DNA from: Udaeobacter sp025935755
GTDB taxonomy: Bacteria; Verrucomicrobiota; Verrucomicrobiia; Chthoniobacterales; UBA10450
Assembly (NCBI GenBank): GCA_036278715.1
Contig: DASUKN010000004.1
Span: 67,011 to 131,010, forward strand
Direction of reading: 5' to 3'
DNA length: 64,000 nucleotides
The notes under the pieces are model-generated. The model was given only the letters and a program-made list of their open reading frames with translations. It made no database searches and was not told where the DNA came from. The translations under genes were made by a program, and so were the position numbers. Positions 56,661 through 64,000 of this stretch are shown in pieces (within the stretch, counting starts at the first letter, position 1; every line of letters begins with the position of its first letter).

Positions 56661-57923
56661 CTACTCTGATTTTACCCGTTCGATATGCGCGCCGATTTCC
56701 TGGAGTTTTTCGTCTAGATGTTCGTATCCGCGGTCAATATGATAGACGCGGCTGACTTCCGTGATGCCGTCTGCCTTCAATCCTGCCAGCACCAGCGCAG
56801 CAGACGCGCGCAAATCACTCGCCATCACTGGCGCCCCGAGGAGGCTGTTCACTCCATCAATGACCGCGGTGGCGCCGTCCAGGTGGACCTTGGCTCCCAT
56901 ACGTTTGAGTTCAGCTACATGCATGTACCGCTGAGGAAAAACATTTTCAGTCACTGAACTCGTACCCCTGGTTGTCGAAAGTAACGCGCACATTTGTGCC
57001 TGCATGTCGGTCGGGAACCCGGGATACGGCTCCGTAACGATGTCCAGCGCGCTCGCATCCCCATTGGGCAGAAGGGCAATGGAATCAGCTGCGATATCCA
57101 CCGCGTAACCACACTTCGCGAGAGCGTCAGTCACCGCACGCAAATGTTCCGGCTCGACTCGTTTCACCGTTACTCCCTCGCCGGCAATCGCGCCGGCTAC
57201 CAGAAAAGTGCCTGCTTCAATTCGGTCCGGAATAACACGGTGCTCCGCGCCGTGCAATTCATTCACGCCTTCGATGATGATTCGATCGGTTCCTGCGCCT
57301 CCGATCTTCGCCCCCATTTTGTTGAGGAAATTCGCGAGATCCATGACCTCGGGTTCGCATGCTGCTCCTTCGATGACGGTCATCCCATCGGCTAGAACCG
57401 ACGCCATCATGACATTGTCTGTGCCGAGCACAGTGGGACCGAATTGTCCTCTCATGTCGATCTGTGCCCCTCGCAGTTTGGGCGCAAACACTTTGATATC
57501 GCCGCCTTCCACGCGCACCGCTGAGCCAAGCGCTTCAAACCCTCTCAAATGCAAATCGATAGGCCGATCTCCAATCACGCAGCCGCCGGGCAATGCAACA
57601 CTGGCTTCCTTACACCGGCCTAACAAGGGCCCCAGGACGCAAACCGAGGCGCGCATTTTCCGGACGACATCGTACGGTGCGACACAGTGAATCTTTTCCG
57701 CGGTCACAGTCACAGTTCCGCTGGCACGCTCCACTTGCGCACCGAGGTGAGCGAGAATCTGGAGCATGTAGTTTGTGTCGCTCAGGTCGGGCACACCGTG
57801 AACGACACACGGTTCGCGAGTCAGCAAAGTGGCAGCCAGGATCGGTAACGAGGAATTTTTTGAGCCACTGACCTTAATCGAGCCGGAAAGCCGGCGGCCT
57901 CCATGAACAAGAATCTTATCCAT
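56661..57923 (-). CDS. murA: UDP-N-acetylglucosamine 1-carboxyvinyltransferase
   Basis: A 420-residue cytoplasmic enzyme that adds enolpyruvate to UDP-GlcNAc, the first committed step of peptidoglycan synthesis. The start MDKILVHGGRRLSGSIKVSGSKNSSLP is typical. The catalytic Cys, target of fosfomycin, is in LPGGCVIGDRPIDLHL near residue 117, so it is not the Asp-type resistant form. YPGFPTDMQAQM and NVFPQRYMHVAEL are present. It overlaps prmC by eight bases and follows it in the same operon. Confidence 0.96.
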   Translation of the reverse strand: MDKILVHGGRRLSGSIKVSGSKNSSLPILAATLLTREPCVVHGVPDLSDTNYMLQILAHLGAQVERASGTVTVTAEKIHCVAPYDVVRKMRASVCVLGPLLGRCKEASVALPGGCVIGDRPIDLHLRGFEALGSAVRVEGGDIKVFAPKLRGAQIDMRGQFGPTVLGTDNVMMASVLADGMTVIEGAACEPEVMDLANFLNKMGAKIGGAGTDRIIIEGVNELHGAEHRVIPDRIEAGTFLVAGAIAGEGVTVKRVEPEHLRAVTDALAKCGYAVDIAADSIALLPNGDASALDIVTEPYPGFPTDMQAQMCALLSTTRGTSSVTENVFPQRYMHVAELKRMGAKVHLDGATAVIDGVNSLLGAPVMASDLRASAALVLAGLKADGITEVSRVYHIDRGYEHLDEKLQEIGAHIERVKSE

Positions 57924-58758
57924 ACCTCGCGAACAGAAAACGTATCACACCCGAGTAATCTTTTTCGGCCGAAATGTCGCGATAATTTTTCTCCTCAAGC
58001 GCTGCTACAAGCGCGTCGCTTTGAGCGATTCCAATTTCCATTGCCAGAATTCCCCCCGGCCGAAGCCACGACGGGGCGTGCCCGATCAATTGCTGCACCA
58101 ATTCATCCCCGCGCGCGCCTGCGAAAAGCGCCACTTCGGGATCGTGCAACACTTCACGCGAGAGATTCTGGCGGTCCTCGATCGAAACATACGGAAGATT
58201 TGCGGCGATCAGATCGAGACCCGGTTGCACGTTTTCAAGCAAGTTGCTGCGCAGGAAGCGAACACGATCAGCTAATCCTAGCCGGCCGGCATTTTCGCGC
58301 GCCAGCATGAGCGCATCCTCGGAAATATCAACCCCCACAACCTCGGCTTTTGGAAATTCCGCAGCCAGGGTGAGCGCAATGACGCCGCTTCCCGTTCCGA
58401 TATCGACCGCGCGGAAACATTCGGTTTCGGATTTGAAGCGTGAAATCAAAAGCTCAACGAGCCGCTCGGTTTCGGGTCGCGGTATCAGCGCACGGTTGTC
58501 GCATTGAAAAATGCGCCCGCAGAACTCGACCGTGCCGAGCAAATGCTGAAGTGGCTCGCCTGCACCGCGGCGCCGCACCAATTCACGCAACGGAGCAAGT
58601 TCCGATTCTGCCAGGGGCCGTTCGAAAGCCAGGTATAAATCTATCCGCTTCCGGCCTAACACATGCGCCAGCAAGTGCTCGGCGTTCAAACGCGGGCTAT
58701 CGATGTTTCGCTTCTGGAAATAGCCGGTCGTTGATTGCAAGACCTCGAGCACAGTCAT
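57916..58758 (-). CDS. prmC: Release factor glutamine methyltransferase PrmC
   Basis: A 280-residue methyltransferase that modifies the GGQ glutamine of release factors. SAM motif AVDIGTGSGVIALTLAAEFP is near residue 118, VVGVDISEDALMLA near 142. The substrate-binding motif, usually NPPY, reads NLPYVS (DLIAANLPYV) near 188. N-terminal helices with LNAEHLLAHVLGRKRIDLY are present. In many bacteria prmC directly follows prfA. Here a two-gene insert of about 3 kb stands between them. Confidence 0.95.
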   Translation of the reverse strand: MTVLEVLQSTTGYFQKRNIDSPRLNAEHLLAHVLGRKRIDLYLAFERPLAESELAPLRELVRRRGAGEPLQHLLGTVEFCGRIFQCDNRALIPRPETERLVELLISRFKSETECFRAVDIGTGSGVIALTLAAEFPKAEVVGVDISEDALMLARENAGRLGLADRVRFLRSNLLENVQPGLDLIAANLPYVSIEDRQNLSREVLHDPEVALFAGARGDELVQQLIGHAPSWLRPGGILAMEIGIAQSDALVAALEEKNYRDISAEKDYSGVIRFLFARYG

Positions 58759-58823
58759 TTGACTAATCTTAGCGGCAGATCCCGCGCCGGACGAAGCCGC
58801 TCTGCATGTCGTCGAATCCAGGC

Positions 58824-60146
58824 CTACGCCATCGCGCGACTAATTACCCAGGCAACTTCTTTACCCGTGACAAACATGTGCGCATCGCCACCGTTTGGAT
58901 CTACGATGTATTTGCTGCTTTCCAGGTTATGAAAGCGGCCGGATTGCCAGCTGTAGCCGCCGCCCACAGCCAGCAGTTGATCAACAGCCTGCACCACTTC
59001 GCCCGGCTCCATCTTCTGTGCACCGTTTCGGCCGAGACCGCCAAACTTATCATTCGCGTCCCCGAAAGCAGATGCCACCGTGCCGGCTAATCTTGAAGCT
59101 ACGGGGTAAGCAATACCAACTGCGCGATCGTTAGGCGTGTAAGTGAGGACGATCGGACCTTTGATGCGGTGGTTATCCACCACACTGCGAAAAAATCCAT
59201 TCATCGATTTCGAGAATCCGTTGTGCGAAAAAGCGGCCTGCAAAAGCGTCATACTTTGCAATTTGTCCGTCGTAGATGCCGCCGCGGCTGCGGTCACGAC
59301 GCGACACCCGAAGCTGTGTCCCACCAGGTGAATCCGCTGCGCGTCGTTCGCCAGCCGGTCGAGCATGGGAGCCACGCCTTTCTGGCCTACTGTTCCCGCG
59401 CGCTTTTTCATTTCGTAGTAAGCCATGTAATTCAGGAACCGGATCGCGCCCGCTTTAATTCCAGAAAAAATATCACCCAGTCCAGCTGCGCCACCTTCCT
59501 GTCTCGCTTTCGGGCGAGTCCCCACCGACGCGGCGCCTCCGCCCCCTCCTCCACCCGAAGAAACCACCGGGGTCGGCATCTTTAACTTCTCGAGCATCAC
59601 CGCTCCATCGAGCTTGAAGAAAAGCGCTGAATTGTCTTCTTCATTCGCGGCGCTGTCGTCGAGCAAGCTCCGGAGCTCGTCTACGAATTTTTGACGTGCC
59701 GCAAGGTCGCTCTCCAGCTTAGGGATCTGGTTCTTCGCGGCGGTAATCTTTTTCGCCGCCTTTTTGTCGAACATTGTCGCGATGACATCGAGCTTGGCCC
59801 TGATGGTTTCGTCCGCGGCGGTCGAACTACTCCGCAACCCCGCACCACCACCTCGAGATTGTTCGGCAACAGCCGCGTTAACAACATCAGTGAATCTCTT
59901 GGACGGCCAAATGACCCCCACAATTGAAACCTTTTTATTTTGAAGCTGATCGGATCCGACAACTGCAAAGTTATTAAACAACTCCGTGTAAAATTCCTCT
60001 GCTTGTTCCTGGGTATTATTCCACCCGTGCGACACAACGATCACGTCCGTGGTGCCGTTGGGCAGATTGACTGCTTGTTTGTTCAAGGCCGCGCCGTCTT
60101 TATCGAAGCACGCGGCCAAATAAGGAATCCCTGCAATATCATTCAT
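58824..60146 (-). CDS. Alpha/beta-hydrolase-like protein paired with a subtilase
   Basis: A 440-residue protein without signal peptide. It has TTDVIVVSHGWNN near residue 40 (oxyanion region) and the nucleophile elbow IHLVGHSFGCRVVTA near 275, with a possible catalytic Asp in TYTPNDRAVG and His in PNGGDAHMFVTG near the end. Between them are a helical segment (residues 110-190) and a long Gly-rich linker (SSGGGGGGGAAS), so the hydrolase core is split by an insert. It starts 20 bases after the subtilase stop on the same strand, likely one operon. The function is unknown; a lipase, protease or effector role is possible. Confidence 0.75.
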   Translation of the reverse strand: MNDIAGIPYLAACFDKDGAALNKQAVNLPNGTTDVIVVSHGWNNTQEQAEEFYTELFNNFAVVGSDQLQNKKVSIVGVIWPSKRFTDVVNAAVAEQSRGGGAGLRSSSTAADETIRAKLDVIATMFDKKAAKKITAAKNQIPKLESDLAARQKFVDELRSLLDDSAANEEDNSALFFKLDGAVMLEKLKMPTPVVSSGGGGGGGAASVGTRPKARQEGGAAGLGDIFSGIKAGAIRFLNYMAYYEMKKRAGTVGQKGVAPMLDRLANDAQRIHLVGHSFGCRVVTAAAAASTTDKLQSMTLLQAAFSHNGFSKSMNGFFRSVVDNHRIKGPIVLTYTPNDRAVGIAYPVASRLAGTVASAFGDANDKFGGLGRNGAQKMEPGEVVQAVDQLLAVGGGYSWQSGRFHNLESSKYIVDPNGGDAHMFVTGKEVAWVISRAMA

Positions 60147-60166
60147 AAATCGCTTACACCACTTGT

Positions 60167-61774
60167 TTACACAGACTGAATCGCGCGCATCAAATCAATC
60201 AATCCCGCGCCTTGAAAAGAGCGCTCCCGTTTTAAATCGGTGGCCGCTCCCAAAAATATTTGCTTCACTCGTTCCGGTTCGCCGATGAATTCCCGGCGTA
60301 CGGAAAGGAACGCTGCAATAACACCGCTAACATGCGGAGCGGCCATACTGGTCCCGCTGTCCTCGACGTATTCGCATTGTTTACCTTCCGCTCGATCTTT
60401 CAACAACTGGCCCGTGGCGGCGGACAAAATCTTCTCACCCGGAGCAACAACGTCCGGCTTCATCCGTCCATCGCCAGTGGGACCTTTTGAAGAAAAGTAG
60501 GAAACGCCATATACGTGCGGCATCTCGCGATGCGTGGAGCCGACGGTAATGGCTAATTCGGCATTGCCCGGATCGTTGATGGTGACTTGCATCCCGGCAT
60601 TCGTGGTCCGCTGTTGCGCTGCCAGCGCGCCATAGCCCGTATTGCCTGCGGCAACCACAACGATCACGCCGGAACGCACCAGGCGATTGATCTCAACGCA
60701 CAGCGGACTTTGCCCACACGCAAACCATTCCGGATCGAAATCGTATCCGAGACTGATGTTGACTCCGTGGATCAGATTCAGACGACCGTGGCCGTTCTTT
60801 TCCTGGATGTGCGCAATTGCGGCAATCAAATTACTCACCTCGCCGTTTCCTTCGTCGTCGAGCACCTTGAGACTAACGAGCCGACAACGAGGAGCCATTC
60901 CCCGGATCGAATTGAGCACTACCTCATGCGTTTCCACCGTCGGCGAATCCCCTTCTTCGTAACCTTTAACGGATCGGGTGACGGCACGCATTTTCTGCGC
61001 CTGCGCCTTCGTCCCGGTAGCCGATTGTTCTCCAGCTACGATTCCGGCCACGTGCGTACCGTGCCCAAAGCGATCAATCAAGGCGGGGTTACCGCCCTTC
61101 GGAACATTAGCCGTATCTGTGAAATCCGCGTGCAGCGGAGAGGCAGCATCGATGTTCCCATGCATCGCAAAATGCGGATGATTCGCATCGATGCCCGAAT
61201 CCATGACCGCCCATGTGATATCGCTGCCGTGCGCGCAGAATGAAGTTTGCGCCGCATCTGCCTTCACTGTGGCCAGCGACTTGGTAATGCACGGCGAAAT
61301 CTTGAAATCGGGCCAGATCCGATAAATGGCGCGAAAGCGGTACACCGCTGCCGTGCCAGATTGCACTGTGGCTTTTTCGCCCTTCTTTGAGCGCTGCGCT
61401 TTCCTGGCCGTTCTGGCTTCGGTGGCAGCGTGCTCCACATCCAGTCGCACGACTTCCCGAATTACTTTCCCGCTGAGCCGGGCGAAGATGTATTGATTGC
61501 TTAGATCCGTTTTCTTCTCACGTACGCCCTGCTCTTCGTCGCCCGCTGCAATTTTGGCTACCGCATTTTTGATCGCTTCCCGAATCCATTTTCGACCTGC
61601 GTCGCGACCTTCAGCGTAATCAAGGTTCACATCGATGATGACCGAACGAACCTTATGGTCATCTTTGTTGATTTTCTCCAGCAGCGGAATCGCTATGACG
61701 CTGCGGTCGAGAATCCGCGGATCAAACCGCTTGATTCCGTCTTCGTCTTGCCCTCGCCGATCAGATGCCGCCAT
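60167..61774 (-). CDS. Subtilisin-like serine peptidase (S8), cytoplasmic
   Basis: A 535-residue protein from MAASDRRGQDEDG (61774); the longer open frame to 61813 is less likely. No signal peptide is seen, unlike most subtilases. Residues 30-150 form an alpha/beta N-terminal domain that could act as a prodomain or a regulator. The catalytic residues are intact: Asp in AVMDSGIDANHP, His in FGHGTHVAGIVAG, Asn in VAAGNTG and Ser in SGTSMAAPHVSG. It is the first gene of a pair with the alpha/beta hydrolase. The pair interrupts the prfA-prmC neighbourhood, suggesting recent gain. Confidence 0.9.
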   Translation of the reverse strand: MAASDRRGQDEDGIKRFDPRILDRSVIAIPLLEKINKDDHKVRSVIIDVNLDYAEGRDAGRKWIREAIKNAVAKIAAGDEEQGVREKKTDLSNQYIFARLSGKVIREVVRLDVEHAATEARTARKAQRSKKGEKATVQSGTAAVYRFRAIYRIWPDFKISPCITKSLATVKADAAQTSFCAHGSDITWAVMDSGIDANHPHFAMHGNIDAASPLHADFTDTANVPKGGNPALIDRFGHGTHVAGIVAGEQSATGTKAQAQKMRAVTRSVKGYEEGDSPTVETHEVVLNSIRGMAPRCRLVSLKVLDDEGNGEVSNLIAAIAHIQEKNGHGRLNLIHGVNISLGYDFDPEWFACGQSPLCVEINRLVRSGVIVVVAAGNTGYGALAAQQRTTNAGMQVTINDPGNAELAITVGSTHREMPHVYGVSYFSSKGPTGDGRMKPDVVAPGEKILSAATGQLLKDRAEGKQCEYVEDSGTSMAAPHVSGVIAAFLSVRREFIGEPERVKQIFLGAATDLKRERSFQGAGLIDLMRAIQSV

Positions 61775-61853
61775 AGAATTGACGCGATTGCGTCGAAAAG
61801 CGCAGTACAACAAAGCGGCGTGATTACGTCAAGTGCCCGGTAGAGTAGCGCAA

Positions 61854-61891
61854 GCCTCTGGCTGCGTTTTTACGATTCACAAGCCAGAGGC
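61854..61891. terminator. Inverted repeat downstream of prfA
   Basis: GCCTCTGGCT (61854-61863) and AGCCAGAGGC (61882-61891) form a perfect 10-bp stem with an 18-base loop. It lies just past the prfA stop and before the subtilase gene. It could end prfA transcription or mark the edge of the inserted pair. Confidence 0.45.
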
Positions 61892-61927
61892 ATGCACTGC
61901 CATGGGTTAAGCGAACGGCTAAATCGA

Positions 61928-63007
61928 TTACGCCGCAGCCGCTGTTTGCTTCAGTCGTTCAGCGACATCTGCGGCTTGCAACGACTGAATCAACTCACCG
62001 AGCTGACCCTCCATCACTCGATCGAGATTGTACAGGGTCAGGCCGATGCGGTGATCGGTCACCCGGTTCTGCGGAAAATTATAGGTACGAATTTTTTCTT
62101 CGCGTCCGCCCGTGCCGATTTGTCCGCGGCGTTGTGCGCTGTATTTCTCCGCTTCCTCCCGCTGCTTGTGCTCCAACAACCGGGCCCGCAGGATCGATAA
62201 TGCACGCTCCTTGTTTTTGATTTGGCTGCGGCCGTCCTGACATCGAACGATCATGCCGGTGGGAATATGCATGACCTGCACGGCTGAGTCGGTCGTGTTC
62301 ACACCCTGGCCGCCCGGACCGCCGGCGCGCGAAACTTCGATCCGCAAATCTTCGGGTTTCAACTCTACGTCGACATCTTCCGCTTCCGGCAGCACCGCGA
62401 CTGTGGCGGTCGACGTATGAATGCGGCCTTGAGCTTCGGTCGCCGGCACACGTTGCACCCGGTGCACACCGCTCTCATAGCGAAGCTTTCGAAAAACCGA
62501 TTCGCCCGAGACGCGAAAGATCGCTTCCTTGAATCCACCCAATTCCGATGGACTCGATTCGAGGTCCTCTGTCTTCAGACCGGCCGCTTCTGCATAACGA
62601 TGATACATCCGGTAAAGATCGGCGGCGAAGATCGCCGCTTCGTTGCCACCCGTCCCGGCGCGAACTTCAACGATTGCGTCGCGCTCCTCCGTTTGATCTC
62701 TCGGCAGCAACGCGATCTGGACATCGCGTTCAAGCTCGGCAACGCGCTTTTCAAGCTCCGGAATCTCATCGTCAGCCATGGCCGCGATCTCGATGTCACG
62801 CGAGGTGGCCAGTTCGCGGTTATCGTCCAGTTGCTTACGTGCGGTCTCGAGCATCCGCGATTTCTCCAGCACGTCTTTCAAAGTCGCGTGCTCGCGCATT
62901 ATCTCTTCAGCGCGTTTGCGATTGTCGAACAAGCGCGGATCGGCAATATCACGCTCGAGTTGTTCGAAGCGTTCGCGTTTGAGTTGGATAAGAGAATTGA
63001 GGTCCAT
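61928..63007 (-). CDS. prfA: Peptide chain release factor 1
   Basis: A 359-residue protein from MDLNSLIQLKRERFEQLERD (63007; a GTG two codons upstream is possible). Helical domain 1 spans residues 1-95. The GGQ catalytic motif is in SRAGGPGGQGVNTTDSAV near residue 230. The stop-codon recognition loop PxT-type sequence lies in domain 2 (RVPATEAQGRIH). It ends translation at UAA and UAG. rpmE lies just upstream, an order found in many bacteria. Confidence 0.97.
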   Translation of the reverse strand: MDLNSLIQLKRERFEQLERDIADPRLFDNRKRAEEIMREHATLKDVLEKSRMLETARKQLDDNRELATSRDIEIAAMADDEIPELEKRVAELERDVQIALLPRDQTEERDAIVEVRAGTGGNEAAIFAADLYRMYHRYAEAAGLKTEDLESSPSELGGFKEAIFRVSGESVFRKLRYESGVHRVQRVPATEAQGRIHTSTATVAVLPEAEDVDVELKPEDLRIEVSRAGGPGGQGVNTTDSAVQVMHIPTGMIVRCQDGRSQIKNKERALSILRARLLEHKQREEAEKYSAQRRGQIGTGGREEKIRTYNFPQNRVTDHRIGLTLYNLDRVMEGQLGELIQSLQAADVAERLKQTAAAA

Positions 63008-63044
63008 GAGCACTCGTACGCCCGGCCGTGTCGCCGCGGCAAAG

Positions 63045-63073
63045 ACGCCCCCGACAGAGCGGGGCGGCTACAG
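63045..63073. repeat. Repeat R4 relative between prfA and rpmE
   Basis: GACGCCCCCGACAGAGCGGG followed by GCGGCTACA resembles the 24338-24475 units and keeps the ACAGAGCG core and GGCTACA end. Confidence 0.6.
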
Positions 63074-63078
63074 TTCAG

Positions 63079-63306
63079 CTAAGCTTTTTTCGCAGTGCGC
63101 GCAGCTTTCGTGCTGCCGTAGCGGCGGGCAAACTTCTCGACCCGGCCAGCGGTATCGACAAACTTCTGCTCTCCTGTGAAAAAGGGATGACAAGCGGCAC
63201 AAATGCCGATCTTAATATCGCGACGCGTGGAGCGGGTGTGATACACCGTGCCGCATGCGCACACCATATCGGTCTCGTTATATTCTGGATGAATGCCTGC
63301 TTTCAT
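63079..63306 (-). CDS. rpmE: 50S ribosomal protein L31, zinc-binding form
   Basis: A 75-residue protein. The zinc ligands are Cys16, Cys18, Cys36 and Cys39 (MVCACGTVYHT and GICAACHPFFTG), marking the Zn-containing C+ form. The start MKAGIHPEYNETD and the SGRVEKF-like AGRVEKFARRYG are as expected. It forms part of the large ribosomal subunit. It stands before prfA on the same strand and is divergent from the AMP-ligase gene, 50 bases away. Confidence 0.95.
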   Translation of the reverse strand: MKAGIHPEYNETDMVCACGTVYHTRSTRRDIKIGICAACHPFFTGEQKFVDTAGRVEKFARRYGSTKAARTAKKA

Positions 63307-63356
63307 CTTCTAAATGGAGCGCGGAATCTATTCGCACCCGGCGGTTTTTGCAAGTG

Positions 63357-64000
63357 ATGAAAGATGATGACCCACTGCTGCTGGCATGGCAGGCGACGAT
63401 CTCTCGTAAGGGCGAGGATCCGGCGGTTTTCCACGCCAACGGCAGCATCGCACGGACTTTTCGGGACATCGAAGAACACGCGTGCGGTTTCAATGCAAAG
63501 ATACGCGATCTGATCCCTGGAACGGTCCTAGCTGTCCAAATTGGCAACCATGAAGATTGGCCTGCGATTTTCATCGCCTGTTTGCGCAAGCAGTTAGTAG
63601 TTCTCCCCCTCGACCAGTCCATCGGCGAGCAGCAACGCGATGCTGCGCTGGAGATTTGCCGGACGAGTGCTGTCGTTTCTGTGTCGCCAGGCGAAGTCCC
63701 CCCCGCGACGCCGGATGCACTCCAAGGAAGTTCGCTTCACATTACCCGGCTGCAGACAGCGCAGAGTCCGCCAAATTGGGGGGAAATTGTGCCTACGCTC
63801 TTAAAACTTACTTCGGGCACGACGGCGGCGCCGCGCGCGATACGATTTCGCAGCCATCAACTGCTGGCCGATTGCAATCAGATCTGCGACACGATGCAAA
63901 TTTCAGATAACGATCTGAATTTTAGCGTTATTCCGGTCTCGCACTCGTACGGGTTTAGTAATTTGCTGACACCATTAATCGCGCGTGGTGTGCCGATGGT
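63357..64000 (+). CDS. AMP-forming acyl-CoA synthetase/ligase (3' part outside the window)
   Basis: An open frame from ATG at 63357 (MKDDDPLLLAWQATISRKG) runs to the window end without a stop, giving 214 codons so far. It shows the N-terminal part of the ANL superfamily: a fold with TFRDIEEHA, LAVQIGNHEDWPAIFIACLR, the AMP-binding P-loop-like motif LTSGTTAAPRAIRF near residue 158, and the downstream VIPVSHSYGFSNLLTPL. The enzyme activates a carboxylic acid as the acyl-adenylate. The substrate is unknown. It is divergent from rpmE, with 50 bases between. Confidence 0.85.
   Translation, partial: MKDDDPLLLAWQATISRKGEDPAVFHANGSIARTFRDIEEHACGFNAKIRDLIPGTVLAVQIGNHEDWPAIFIACLRKQLVVLPLDQSIGEQQRDAALEICRTSAVVSVSPGEVPPATPDALQGSSLHITRLQTAQSPPNWGEIVPTLLKLTSGTTAAPRAIRFRSHQLLADCNQICDTMQISDNDLNFSVIPVSHSYGFSNLLTPLIARGVPM

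Noticed and set aside
57903..58310. A 135-codon plus frame at the murA/prmC junction
   Set aside because: Antisense shadow of prmC with no start context.

Overview
This window looks like a chromosomal segment of a moderately GC-rich, Gram-negative soil-type bacterium, most likely a member of the Verrucomicrobiota (Chthoniobacterales/Spartobacteria-like). That assignment is inference. It rests on protein family resemblance, the rpmE-prfA-prmC-murA neighbourhood, secreted proteins with Pro-Thr-Arg tails, an outer-membrane/TonB/AsmA gene set, and the many short palindromic repeats between genes. No phage, transposase, integrase or CRISPR array was seen.

Layout. 0-9 kb: an Mrp-type ATPase, a Coa1-like protein, a GT4 glycosyltransferase, a hotdog thioesterase, a TonB-C protein, small secreted proteins, a transglutaminase-like protein, an M23 peptidase and an NlpC/P60-type protein. 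9-15 kb: a coiled-coil secreted protein and gamma-glutamyltransferase, separated by a decayed duplication, then an envelope-stress cassette of sigma factor, anti-sigma-like protein and two Spy/CpxP-like proteins. 15-25.7 kb: a methyltransferase, pyrD, mnmE, hisC, an iron-permease-like protein, a membrane-TPR protein overlapping an arginase-fold protein, a paired small drug-transporter-like set and a FemAB-like acyltransferase. 25.7-35.5 kb: a truncated MscS-like fragment, acpP, rnc, thiD, ferredoxin, a TauE plus universal stress operon, a Kelch-repeat secreted protein, an MBL hydrolase, tRNA-Thr(CGU) and a D,D-carboxypeptidase.

35.7-42.6 kb: a glyoxalase-family protein, an ATP-grasp ligase and a GCS2-type carboxylate-amine ligase, which may form a small thiol or peptide pathway. 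These are followed by a candidate oriC and dnaA-dnaN. 42.6-56.6 kb: an M50-CBS protease, an FAD oxidoreductase, folD, a DUF374 acyltransferase, ubiX, an esterase, a papain-like protein, accA, a LysM protein with a degenerate L,D-transpeptidase domain, DUF2007-, DUF420-, AsmA- and DUF4870-type proteins, and nfo. 56.6-64 kb: murA, prmC, then a cytoplasmic subtilase plus alpha/beta hydrolase pair, prfA, rpmE, and the 5' part of an AMP-forming ligase running off the window.

The intergenic DNA is dominated by at least six families of hairpin or inverted-repeat elements. Some touch start codons, end genes early or lie in tandem. The best candidates for an undescribed system are the subtilase/hydrolase pair lodged between prfA and prmC, the ATP-grasp/GCS2/glyoxalase cluster, and the His-rich membrane-TPR/arginase-fold operon. 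All functional statements come from reading motifs by eye; no database search was possible.
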